Source: CAYSNP01 sp964432485 (GTDB lineage Bacteria > Bacillota > Clostridia > Christensenellales > DTU072). Taken from it: a stretch of DNA of 7,970 nt. Location of the stretch: assembly GCA_964432485.1 (NCBI GenBank), contig CAYSNP010000057.1, positions 1 to 7,970 of the forward strand, written 5' to 3'. A program made the position numbers and the translations under genes. Shown one piece after another: positions 1 to 6,983 of this stretch. The notes beneath the pieces were generated by a model, which had not been told where the DNA came from, did not search any database, and worked only from the letters and a program-made list of their open reading frames with translations. Within the stretch, counting starts at the first letter, position 1; each line of letters opens with the position of its first letter.

Positions 1-227
1 TTATATGCTTTTAAAATTATATATCAAAATACGGTAAAATGTGATTCTTTAGGCAAAATTGCACTTCACCCGAAAAAAAGTTATTAAAAAATATAAGAAT
101 AAAGCAAAAATATTTATAGCCTTAATCAAAAAACTCACACAAAATGCTAAATTATTTGCTAATATTTTACTTAATGGAAGGCAAACTAAAGTTAAAAAGT
201 AACAAAGTTTGATTGAAACATGTAATC
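1..227. other. AT-rich non-coding stretch, no gene recognised
   Basis: This stretch is strongly AT-rich with many stop codons, and I see no reading frame with a ribosome binding site or a recognisable protein. Apart from the weak inverted repeat near its right end, it contains only poly-A/T tracts and a short GCTAA(A/T)ATT-like direct repeat near 143-164. It is probably the 3' flank of the leftward operon. Any gene to the left lies outside the window. Confidence 0.6.
182..211. repeat. AT-rich interrupted inverted repeat after the PIG-L gene
   Basis: Outer arms CAAACT (182-187) and AGTTTG (206-211) are complementary, and an inner GTTA/TAAC pair flanks a 5-nt loop, so the transcript could form a weak, bulged hairpin. 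It lies about 17 nt beyond the stop codon of the leftward operon, where a terminator would be expected. The stem is AT-rich and no T-run follows it on the minus strand, so it is not a convincing intrinsic terminator. It may be an mRNA 3' end structure or chance in AT-rich DNA. Confidence 0.25.
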
Positions 228-1052
228 TTACAACACTTTAGCCAAAAGAGCTAGCGCTTCAGCTTCAAACTTTTTGATTTTTGAACTTACAAAATCTGCA
301 ATATCAGCACTTTCATCTTGAATCAAAACGGTTAAATCCATACCGTAAGATACTAGGGTAGCAACATCTACAGCATGGGACTGGCTAAAAGTTGCATTGG
401 CTTGCCTGCGTCCCATAATACCTGTATCATAGGCCTTGCCTCCGGCTATTTGCGTACGAAAAACTCTTATCAGAGAATATTGCAAATCTTTATGAGCAGA
501 AAGGTCAAAGACTACCTTTTCGCCTGCGGGCAGCCAATCTAAATCCCTCCAAACTTCCATACCGTAAACCTTTTTGGGACGCAATCCTTTATCCATTTGG
601 CGAATGGCAGCAATAGACTTTACTGCGGTTGCAATATGCGTAGGGTGCGAATCGCAAAGGTTGTGGATATATACTGTCTGCGGCTTAAAATGCATAAGCA
701 ACCGGTATAAGTCCTCTTGCAAACCTTGTTGTGTTGGGTCTTTTATCTCTTTTGAAGGATAATTAAGCATAGCTAGGCAAGTATATTCTCCCATGCGAGC
801 CGCTTCTTTTTGCTCCGCTTTGCGCAGCACTGCCATTTGCTCATCAGTAATATTGGCATACTCTCCGCTCCTTGCCGAGCCCGCTCCGTCAGCCGCCACT
901 ATCCCCACAAAGCCTTCTTTATCATTGTTGTATGCAGTAATTATCCCATGAATTGCCATAATTTCTAAGTCATCTTGATGAGCCCCTATCCCCATACAAG
1001 TGCATATATTCTTTTTGCCGAATATTACATCTGCGTGTCTTAACTCAATCAT
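228..1052 (-). CDS. PIG-L (LmbE-like) family deacetylase
   Basis: This is a 274-residue predicted zinc-dependent deacetylase of the PIG-L/LmbE family, whose known members remove acetyl groups from N-acetylglucosaminyl substrates (bacillithiol and mycothiol precursors, GlcNAc-PI, antibiotics). Visible signatures are the N-terminal zinc and catalytic motif AHQDDLE at residues 24-30 (AHPDDE in most members), a second metal-site region with D134, H136 and H139 (DSHPTH), and a conserved EVWRDLDWL stretch near 166-174. No signal peptide is seen, so it should be cytoplasmic. The start is the ATG at 1052, with GGAGGG 7 nt upstream. A longer TTG-initiated reading from 1067 would place this binding site inside the coding region and is less likely. 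The start overlaps the stop of the upstream gene (TAATG), suggesting translational coupling. It is the last gene of the leftward operon. The family assignment is firm; the substrate is unknown, and BshB-type bacillithiol synthesis is only one possibility. Confidence 0.88.
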   Translation of the reverse strand: MIELRHADVIFGKKNICTCMGIGAHQDDLEIMAIHGIITAYNNDKEGFVGIVAADGAGSARSGEYANITDEQMAVLRKAEQKEAARMGEYTCLAMLNYPSKEIKDPTQQGLQEDLYRLLMHFKPQTVYIHNLCDSHPTHIATAVKSIAAIRQMDKGLRPKKVYGMEVWRDLDWLPAGEKVVFDLSAHKDLQYSLIRVFRTQIAGGKAYDTGIMGRRQANATFSQSHAVDVATLVSYGMDLTVLIQDESADIADFVSSKIKKFEAEALALLAKVL

Positions 1053-1891
1053 TATAGAACCCTCCAATTCTCACTTAACATTATTTCTTCTTGCGGAAGC
1101 ACTTCCTTAAACGGAGAAAGCGTTTCTATTTCGTGAAAAAGGTCATTTGTATAAGTTTCAATATTGCAATTCATATCAGGATAAATGCCTTCTTGAGCTA
1201 TAGCTTCTTTAATAAAAATAGTGTCATTCAAACGAAAAGAACAATAAATCTCCTTATTAAATGTCCCTACCTTTAAAGGCGAAGTCGCAAGATAAGAGCC
1301 CCTTACCGTTAGCTTATTATTAGATAACGCAAGCCTGCTGTCAAGCAAATCAGTATAGCTCCACAGCACAATATTGCGATTGGGGAGATACCCTGTATCA
1401 AGTGCGGGCAACAATATCTGAAGCTCTCCGCCATTGCAACAAACAGTAAGCCCCCACAGCCCAAAAACCATAGGTTTTGTGCCAATATTTTTAGCATGCA
1501 TTGTAATCTTAAAGAGGTTGTCTTCTAAAACCTGTATCGCCAGCTTTACTGCTATATTACGCTTCGGCCAAGGTTGCGGGGTAAATACCGCTTGATTGTT
1601 TGCAACTGTATACTCTACCTTGCCATTATCGGGCACATAGGTTTGTTCGCCTTCAGGGGAGACCCATATTCTATGTCCGCCATAAATATGCCAGCTTTGA
1701 TTTGCGCCAAAAAAACCGGAAACATCTTTACAAACTTGATTGTCTAAATCATTGAAAAATATGTTCTTGCCGCCCTTTTTGCTTAAAGATATAATACGGG
1801 GTCCTACATCTAAAGTGATGGCAAGCTCAACCTTGCCCGAATCAATAATCAGGCATCTGCCCAGAAAACATCTACCCTGCCTAAACTCCAT
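1052..1891 (-). CDS. DUF4380 / galactose mutarotase-like protein
   Basis: This 279-residue protein resembles the DUF4380 family, which has the beta-sandwich fold of the galactose mutarotase-like superfamily. Diagnostic stretches are DVGPRII at residues 28-34, YGGHRIWVSPE at 70-80, YVPDN at 85-89, and a C-terminal block with ETYTNDLFHEIETLSP at 245-260. There is no signal peptide or membrane segment, so a cytoplasmic location is likely. Mutarotase relatives bind hexoses and interconvert anomers, but no enzymatic reaction can be assigned here and I could not confidently place catalytic residues. The ATG start has AGGAG 4 nt upstream on the minus strand. The gene follows the lipoprotein by 39 nt with no terminator between them, and its TAA stop shares one base with the ATG of the PIG-L gene. 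The pairing with a deacetylase hints at a shared sugar or amino-sugar substrate, which is inference only. Confidence 0.72.
   Translation of the reverse strand: MEFRQGRCFLGRCLIIDSGKVELAITLDVGPRIISLSKKGGKNIFFNDLDNQVCKDVSGFFGANQSWHIYGGHRIWVSPEGEQTYVPDNGKVEYTVANNQAVFTPQPWPKRNIAVKLAIQVLEDNLFKITMHAKNIGTKPMVFGLWGLTVCCNGGELQILLPALDTGYLPNRNIVLWSYTDLLDSRLALSNNKLTVRGSYLATSPLKVGTFNKEIYCSFRLNDTIFIKEAIAQEGIYPDMNCNIETYTNDLFHEIETLSPFKEVLPQEEIMLSENWRVL
1060..1065 (-). promoter_or_regulatory. Ribosome binding site fixing the PIG-L start
   Basis: On the minus strand GGAGGG lies 7 nt before the ATG at 1052 and within the last codons of the upstream gene. Its position rules against the TTG at 1067 and supports reinitiation by ribosomes finishing the DUF4380 gene. 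Confidence 0.8.
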
Positions 1892-1930
1892 TTTTCTCCT
1901 GATAAGCAGAAACGCCTAAACAAAGCAATC

Positions 1931-4900
1931 TCAATTGATAAGTACAAATACAACTTGAAGGTCTGATAATGTTAGCCAGCTGAATGTAACTCCCGGACCT
2001 ACATTAACATTGCCAAAGAATTGCTGTACACTGGTAGGCGTAATTTCAAAATAGAAAATAATTTCAACATATATTTCTGTTATTTCTGTATCCTCAGCTA
2101 CCAAATTGGCATAAAAAGCAAATAGTGCTTCGAATTCTGCAGCATTGTCAATATGGTGGTCAAAATCCGGAGCATTGCCTATCACCTTATCATAGTATAC
2201 ATCAAGTCCTAAACCTTCTTCTTCTGTGGGTGCATATTCGCCATAATGGGTATGGTCTACGGCAAGCTCTGAGTCGGTAATTAAAAGATGCCTATGGGTG
2301 GAGATTTCTCTATCATTTTCATCTTCGTCCTTATGGTATACGCTTGCCCAAGTGGCATCTACACCATACCATTTGCCGTCTACAAGCACATAATTCCAAG
2401 CATGCCCAACACCTTGAGATATGCCCGACACCTTAGCAGATTGTATGCCCTCCATATAAGTGAGTAAAACAAAACTCTTTGCTATACCGTCGCAAACTGC
2501 ACTCCCTCTTAAAAACACGCCCTCCATAAAGAAGCCTTCATAGTTGTAAAAATCAGAAGGTCTTTGCGGCTCAGGCAATCCGCTGAGGTGTAAGAGCTGT
2601 TTATCATAAAGTACTTCGCAAGAAAGATAGTCGTAAATTGCATGCACTTTGTCCGCTTCACTCATACTATTGTCTATAATGCGCCTAAGCACGCTTTTTG
2701 CGGCGTCATATATCTCTTCTGCGGGAGAGCCTGCTGTAGGTAGCGGCTTTAGCCCCCAGCTTACAGCCAAATATAGCTGATTGCTTGTGGAGACGCTTAT
2801 TTTAGCTCCATCGCTTTCTGTGGCAAAATCATTAAAACTGTCCGCCCTTGGGCTGAGAGTATAATGAGGGATAACAGGGTACTCTTGTCTGGTCTGCACA
2901 GTATTATAGACAGTTTCGCCCAAACCGTTAAAGTAAAAGGTAACATCAAAACTGCCATCCCCTTTTACTAAATAATTAAATGAATATTTGCCGCTTTCTC
3001 CATAAGCGTTATTAGCGCTGCTAATTAGTCTATATGCGTTGATTTGCTCTGCTGTATAAGACTTGCTGCCATAGTCAGAGGGATAGCCGGCAGGGTAGCG
3101 GGCAGCATCTAAATCTTCATACTGCAAAGGGGTAAATAAGTTTATTTTATATCCTGTACGGCTCTCTCCGCCAGAAGGGGGCACCTCAAATTGGCTAGGC
3201 CTAAACATATGCATATAGTTGATAATCTTGCCTAATTTTTTAAGGTCAGAAAAATAGCTTGTTATATTTAAGGTGTGATCCAATACATTTAGGAACTTAT
3301 ATTCCGCAACTTTAATAGTATTGGCCGCATAAGCAACTTCTTCAGAAAAACCGTAAGCAGAACCTTTTACCCGAACGCTAAAGGTCTGTGCCAAGGTAGC
3401 AATCTGGTTGGGTATAGCAAATCCATTAGAGTAAAAATACTCTTGATACTCAGGGTCGGAAGAAGACATACGCAAAGGAGCTTCGCCCAAGCGAGTCACT
3501 TCTACGGTAATATCACTATTTGTACTTGCAGTATCCCAACTCACAAACGGTAAATACTTTGGCGAGCCAAGGGTACCATGATTTATTCCTTCTATTTGTA
3601 CATTTTGAATATCATTTCCGTCTTCCAATTCCTCTACTGCAAGAATTTCATCAGAAAGCTTGACTATGTGTTGAGTCCCCATCTGCGAGTTTAGCCTAAT
3701 TAAACACTCCGCCTGTACCTTAAAGCTGCCCGCTTTGGGGATATTAAAGGAAAAAGCATAATTGTTTGCAGGAGTAGCCCCGCCCAAACAAGGCTCAGTC
3801 AATTCTGTGTCCACATTGTATAAATACCAATCAATAGATATAGGAGGATAGTAGTCCGTCTCTATTGTGGCAGCAAGCGAAACTTTATCTCTTGAATATG
3901 CCGGCTCTAGATAGCTTATATCCAAAGAAATGTTGTCAGGGGTAAGCGGCCAATAAACCTCTATAAAAGGAGATTCTATCACTTGGATTTGGCTGTTTGC
4001 GTCTTCTATTTCTACTTTAATCCTATGAGTACCCCTCATAATATCGTCAGGCTCAAAGGTAAATCCCTGTTCTTTTTCGTCCGGTTTTCTTGAACCGTCT
4101 ACCCGCCATGTAATATTGGGATGATTATCCGCTCTAGTTTGAGTGGTGTTAATAAAAAAATCAATGGGTTCAGTATAGCCTACAATTTGAGAAAATAAGT
4201 CGTTCTTATTTTCTCCTTCATAATCTACATCCAAAAACCAATTGGGGGCCTCATACTTTACACTTACATCAAAGCTGCCTTGTACTTCTACACCTTCAGC
4301 AGTTGTGGTAACTTCTATGGTGGCATTGCCTACATTATATTCAGAAGGAGTAATAGTACCGTCAATACTGTCTACTGTTGCAAACTCTTCGTTAAGAGAA
4401 GTAAACCTTATATTGTCTATACCCTTAACAGCGTGACGAGGTATAAACTCAGGCACCAGCCGCCAAGGCGCATCACCAATAATAAAATTCTTGCTGGAAG
4501 GCACAAATTTAAAACCAGTAATGGCAGTCTCTTCTATATAAATTTCTACCCTTGTAGTAACAGTAGGATTGGAAACGCTGCGTACAATAACAATTATAGG
4601 TGCTGCTATAAAGTTACCTTCGTTATTGTAAGAGCCTTTAGGCATCTTAGCACTTAACTTACCTTCTATGCTGATGCTTAGATATTTGCTGTCGTCACTA
4701 TCTTCTAAAAAGATATTCACATTCTTATTAGTAGCATTTTCCGGCCAAATACTTATTTGTAAATCATATGTAGAGTAGTTAGGCCTATACGACGGTATGT
4801 TATCATTGGGCGGACATAAATATATCTCGCTTTCTACCAAATTGATATTGGTTACCGCAATAGCATTTGGGTCAAGGGTGTCGTCTCCGAATAGTTTACT

Positions 4901-4972
4901 GCACCCCGCAAGTGAGGCTATTATTAGCACAGAAAATAAACATACTAAGATTATTCTTATTCTTTTATTCAT
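1931..4972 (-). CDS. Large transglutaminase-domain lipoprotein with Ig-like modules
   Basis: This 1013-residue protein is predicted to be exported and lipid-anchored. Basic residues (MNKRIR) and a hydrophobic core lead to the lipobox LAGC, with Cys24 as the lipidated residue. Residues about 35-150 and 150-240 look like bacterial Ig-like (Big_2-type) modules, with WPENATNKNV, a lysine/glycine hairpin and beta-rich alternation. Residues about 240-560 are further beta-rich segments without clear family identity. A helical lead-in (about 750-785) precedes a transglutaminase-like domain with Cys827 in GSAVCDGIAKSF, His857 in GHAWNYV and Asp872 in GVDATW, the expected Cys-His-Asp triad. Bacterial members of this superfamily often act as peptidases or amidases rather than crosslinkers. 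About 130 C-terminal residues have no recognised domain. AAGGAG 5 nt before the ATG supports the start. It is the first gene of the leftward operon, behind a consensus promoter. Substrate and partners are unknown; cell-surface protein or peptide processing is the most reasonable guess. Confidence 0.85.
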   Translation of the reverse strand: MNKRIRIILVCLFSVLIIASLAGCSKLFGDDTLDPNAIAVTNINLVESEIYLCPPNDNIPSYRPNYSTYDLQISIWPENATNKNVNIFLEDSDDSKYLSISIEGKLSAKMPKGSYNNEGNFIAAPIIVIVRSVSNPTVTTRVEIYIEETAITGFKFVPSSKNFIIGDAPWRLVPEFIPRHAVKGIDNIRFTSLNEEFATVDSIDGTITPSEYNVGNATIEVTTTAEGVEVQGSFDVSVKYEAPNWFLDVDYEGENKNDLFSQIVGYTEPIDFFINTTQTRADNHPNITWRVDGSRKPDEKEQGFTFEPDDIMRGTHRIKVEIEDANSQIQVIESPFIEVYWPLTPDNISLDISYLEPAYSRDKVSLAATIETDYYPPISIDWYLYNVDTELTEPCLGGATPANNYAFSFNIPKAGSFKVQAECLIRLNSQMGTQHIVKLSDEILAVEELEDGNDIQNVQIEGINHGTLGSPKYLPFVSWDTASTNSDITVEVTRLGEAPLRMSSSDPEYQEYFYSNGFAIPNQIATLAQTFSVRVKGSAYGFSEEVAYAANTIKVAEYKFLNVLDHTLNITSYFSDLKKLGKIINYMHMFRPSQFEVPPSGGESRTGYKINLFTPLQYEDLDAARYPAGYPSDYGSKSYTAEQINAYRLISSANNAYGESGKYSFNYLVKGDGSFDVTFYFNGLGETVYNTVQTRQEYPVIPHYTLSPRADSFNDFATESDGAKISVSTSNQLYLAVSWGLKPLPTAGSPAEEIYDAAKSVLRRIIDNSMSEADKVHAIYDYLSCEVLYDKQLLHLSGLPEPQRPSDFYNYEGFFMEGVFLRGSAVCDGIAKSFVLLTYMEGIQSAKVSGISQGVGHAWNYVLVDGKWYGVDATWASVYHKDEDENDREISTHRHLLITDSELAVDHTHYGEYAPTEEEGLGLDVYYDKVIGNAPDFDHHIDNAAEFEALFAFYANLVAEDTEITEIYVEIIFYFEITPTSVQQFFGNVNVGPGVTFSWLTLSDLQVVFVLIN

Positions 4973-4977
4973 ATTAA

Positions 4978-4983
4978 CTCCTT
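4978..4983 (-). promoter_or_regulatory. Ribosome binding site of the lipoprotein gene
   Basis: AAGGAG on the minus strand, 5 nt before the ATG at 4972, is a near-ideal Bacillota Shine-Dalgarno sequence. It confirms that the signal peptide begins at MNKRIR. Confidence 0.85.
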
Positions 4984-5039
4984 AACTTGGCCAGCTATTA
5001 TGCTTAAACCATTATCATAGGGTATACATATTTATGTTA

Positions 5040-5068
5040 ATTATATGTCAAAAATATATAATTGTCAA
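5040..5068 (-). promoter_or_regulatory. Consensus sigma-A-type promoter for the leftward operon
   Basis: Read on the minus strand, TTGACA (5068-5063) is followed by a 17-bp AT-only-rich spacer and TATAAT (5045-5040), an exact match to the vegetative promoter consensus in both hexamers and spacing. Transcription would start near 5033, leaving a leader of about 60 nt before the lipoprotein ATG. A second TTGACA sits at 5051-5046 and directly abuts the -10 box, giving a direct repeat of the hexamer. No well-placed second -10 is seen for it, so it may be chance or part of a regulator site. Confidence 0.85.
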
Positions 5069-5101
5069 TATATAAAAGCAATACAATATCTCTTATATAA
5101 C

Positions 5102-5131
5102 TTAACAAATATCTTTGTAATGTGTTATTAT
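5102..5131 (+). promoter_or_regulatory. Extended -10 promoter for the mrnC-gltX operon
   Basis: TTAACA (5102-5107, one mismatch to TTGACA) is followed after 18 bp by TATTAT (5126-5131), preceded by an extended -10 TG at 5123-5124. Transcription would begin near 5138, about 25 nt before the first possible mrnC ATG. The promoter points away from the leftward one, with only about 33 bp between the two -35 boxes, so one regulator could affect both. No operator can be identified from sequence alone. Confidence 0.6.
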
Positions 5132-5162
5132 ACTTCAAAAATTAGATTGTCTTTTTTAGCTT

Positions 5163-5645
5163 ATGCCTGCAGCTAAAGCTAAAGTGATTGATAATCTGGT
5201 GCAAATAATGTATAATATGCTTATGAAAAATGATTATATGCCTTCAAATATGGCGGCAGTACCGCCTGATGAGGCTACCTCCTTAAATCCGTTGGTATTA
5301 AGTTTCGTAGGGGATGCTGTGCACACTCTTTTTGTAAGAGTAAAGTTGGCGGCAACCTGCAAGGGCAAAACCAATATCTTACATTCTTATGCCGCAAGCC
5401 AAGTTAATGCAAAACGACAAAGTAATGCAATGCACGCTATAGAAGGTATACTAAAGGAAGATGAGGCAAACATCTTTTTGCGGGCACGCAATGCCAAAGT
5501 GCATTCCTTACCTAAGAATACCAGTGTACAAGACTACAAAAGTGCATCAGGATTCGAGGCAGTAATAGGCTATTTATACCTTATCGGCAATCATAAAAGG
5601 CTAAATGAACTTATGGAAGCAGCTTATGGAGCAGATTTTATTTAA
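5163..5645 (+). CDS. mrnC: Mini-ribonuclease 3 (MrnC)
   Basis: This small RNase III-type endonuclease lacks a double-stranded-RNA-binding domain and in Bacillus trims the 23S rRNA precursor ends. Numbered from the first ATG, the RNase III signature SFVGDAVHTLFVR lies at residues 47-59 with catalytic Asp51. The family block RARNAKVHSLPKNTSVQDYKSASGFEAVIGYLYL spans about 107-140, carrying the second acidic site at Glu132. The reading is 160 residues, somewhat longer than typical members (B. subtilis about 143). The extra length is at the N terminus, where in-frame ATGs occur at 5208, 5217, 5223, 5238 and 5250. None of the candidates, including 5163, has a clear Shine-Dalgarno sequence. Starts at 5238 or 5250 fit the family length best, so the stated start is the maximum. 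It is the first gene of the rightward operon, 10 nt ahead of rlmB, which matches the conserved Bacillota order. The function is confident; the start is not. Confidence 0.9.
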   Translation: MPAAKAKVIDNLVQIMYNMLMKNDYMPSNMAAVPPDEATSLNPLVLSFVGDAVHTLFVRVKLAATCKGKTNILHSYAASQVNAKRQSNAMHAIEGILKEDEANIFLRARNAKVHSLPKNTSVQDYKSASGFEAVIGYLYLIGNHKRLNELMEAAYGADFI

Positions 5646-5655
5646 GGATTAAGTT

Positions 5656-6387
5656 ATGATTATCTCAGGCAAAAACAGTGTAACAGAAGCTATAAGAGCA
5701 GATTCGAATATAGAAAGAATTGTTATTGATAAAGCTAAGACAAAAATTTATTCTGCGCTGATTGCAGAAGCTGCTCAAAAAGGTATTAAAGTATCCTTTG
5801 CGGAAGCTATTGTGCTTGATAAACAAAGCGGAGATAAAAATAACAGAGGTATCATTGCTAAATTGGGCGCGTTTGTATATATTGACCTCTTTGATAAAAT
5901 AGCACAAATAAAGGACAAAAATATACCTTTGTTTCTTTTGATACTGGACGGTATAGAAGACCCGCATAATCTGGGAGCTATACTTAGAGTTGCAGAGTGC
6001 GCAGGGGTGCAAGTTGTAGTTATTGCCAAAGACCGAGCTTGCCCTGTCAATGCTACTGTTATAAAAGTTTCCGCAGGCGCAACAGAGCATATTAATGTGG
6101 CAAAAGTCACAAATATCAACCAAACAATCCGCACCCTTAAAGAGCGCAATGTATTTGTTTACGGGGCGGATATGCAAGGCGAGGATATTTACAGCACAGA
6201 TTTGTCCGGAGATATAGCCATAGTGATAGGGAGTGAGGGAAAAGGGCTGCATCAGCTAACCGCACAACTATGTGATAAGCTAATTGCCCTACCTATGCTT
6301 GGCAAAATCAATTCCCTTAACGCTTCGGTAGCGGCAGGGACTGTGCTGTATGAGGCGGTGAGGCAAAGGCTTCAGGAGCATAAATGA
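5656..6387 (+). CDS. rlmB: 23S rRNA 2'-O-ribose methyltransferase (RlmB, TrmH family)
   Basis: This 243-residue SPOUT-class RNA methyltransferase uses S-adenosylmethionine to methylate the 2'-hydroxyl of a guanosine in 23S rRNA (G2251 by E. coli numbering). An N-terminal substrate-binding domain begins with ISGKNSVTEAI and covers about residues 2-75. The catalytic domain carries the three SpoU motifs: DGIEDPHNLGAILR (98-111), with Asn105 and Arg111; VIGSEGKGL (190-198), with Glu194; and LPMLGKINSLNASVAAG (212-228). Together these form the trefoil-knot cofactor site. An AAGGA lies about 8 nt before the ATG. It follows mrnC by 10 nt and overlaps the sigma gene by ATGA, so it should be co-transcribed and coupled. 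The length is normal. The paralogue TrmH, which acts on tRNA, is a less likely alternative given this length and neighbourhood. Confidence 0.92.
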   Translation: MIISGKNSVTEAIRADSNIERIVIDKAKTKIYSALIAEAAQKGIKVSFAEAIVLDKQSGDKNNRGIIAKLGAFVYIDLFDKIAQIKDKNIPLFLLILDGIEDPHNLGAILRVAECAGVQVVVIAKDRACPVNATVIKVSAGATEHINVAKVTNINQTIRTLKERNVFVYGADMQGEDIYSTDLSGDIAIVIGSEGKGLHQLTAQLCDKLIALPMLGKINSLNASVAAGTVLYEAVRQRLQEHK

Positions 6388-6983
6388 ACAAAGACGATGA
6401 AAATCGCTTGATAGCACAAGCGCAAAGCGGTGATGAACGGGCTATTGCTAAAATAGTAGAGCAGTACAAAGGTCTTGTTATAGCTCTTGCTCGCAGGCGT
6501 TACCTTTCGGGCGGGGATTTAGAAGACCTTATACAAGAAGGTACATTGGGATTGGTTAAAGCTATAAGGCAATATTCGCAAGAAAAAGGGGAGAACTTTT
6601 GCAAATTTGCCTCTATTAGCATAATTAATAAAATCAATGATGCGGTAAGGGCGGATAACCGAAACAGAAATAAAGCTCTTAACGATGCTATAAGTTTTGA
6701 GGAGCTTGAGCGGCAAGCACAAGAACCCGAAGACAGTAAAGAATACAATCCGCTTACCATATACCTTTCAAATGAAAAACGCAACAAGTTTTACGAGAAT
6801 ATCAACAGCATATTGCGCCCTGACCAAATGAGTATACTAAAGCTATATCTGGAAGGCTATACCTATAAAGAAATTGGGGAGAAGCTAAATATTACAGAAA
6901 AAAAAGTAGATAACGGGCTACATGCAATAAAGAATAAAATCCGCAAAGCAGAGGCTAGATTTATAGATGAAAGCGGTTATTGA
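6384..6983 (+). CDS. sigH: SigH-like RNA polymerase sigma factor
   Basis: This 199-residue sigma-70-family factor has two recognisable blocks. Region 2 covers about residues 22-95, with the core-binding motif DLEDLIQEGTLGLVKAI (45-61) and the -10-recognition helix around FASISIINKINDAVRADNR (75-93). Region 4 covers about residues 136-190, with helix-turn-helix YKEIGEKLNITEKKVDNGLHAIKNKI (161-186). No regions 1.1 or 3 are present. The ending VDNGLHAIKNKI and the segment ALNDAISFEEL match SigH (Spo0H) organisation, and mrnC-rlmB-sigH is the conserved Bacillota order. In Bacillus SigH drives transition-state and early-sporulation genes; here the regulon is unknown. The region 2.3/2.4 helix (SIINKIND) differs from the CIKRQIITAI-type sequence I recall for canonical SigH. 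CAGGAG lies 5 nt before the ATG, and the start overlaps the rlmB stop (ATGA). The 3' end overlaps ppx by 17 nt. A sigma factor is certain; the SigH assignment is strong by context. Confidence 0.87.
   Translation: MNKDDENRLIAQAQSGDERAIAKIVEQYKGLVIALARRRYLSGGDLEDLIQEGTLGLVKAIRQYSQEKGENFCKFASISIINKINDAVRADNRNRNKALNDAISFEELERQAQEPEDSKEYNPLTIYLSNEKRNKFYENINSILRPDQMSILKLYLEGYTYKEIGEKLNITEKKVDNGLHAIKNKIRKAEARFIDESGY

Noticed and set aside
1..60. Possible end of a gene crossing the left window edge
   Set aside because: Frames I checked on both strands hit stops quickly and give no recognisable residues.
1091..1276. Short plus-strand frame antisense to the DUF4380 gene
   Set aside because: It shows no binding site or domain, and the opposite strand carries the conserved C-terminal DUF4380 block.
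1892..1930. Possible terminator or promoter between the lipoprotein and DUF4380 genes
   Set aside because: The 39-nt gap holds no stem-loop with T-run and no promoter-like hexamer pair, only a binding site for the next gene, so read-through is assumed.
4280..4657. 125-residue open frame on the plus strand inside the lipoprotein gene
   Set aside because: It is antisense to a coding region with clear lipobox and catalytic domains, and its composition is low-complexity (Tyr, Asn, Arg, Cys) with no recognisable motif.
5136..5157. A-tract and T-tract flanking ATTAGATTGTC, looking like a small terminator
   Set aside because: The arms are only A/T tracts without a GC stem, and it falls just after the predicted start of the rightward operon, so it is more likely AT-rich leader sequence.
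5665..6252. 195-residue open frame on the minus strand, opposite rlmB
   Set aside because: It lies wholly antisense to a well-supported rlmB, resembles no known family, is rich in Cys, Tyr and Phe as shadow frames often are, and has no ribosome binding site that I can see.
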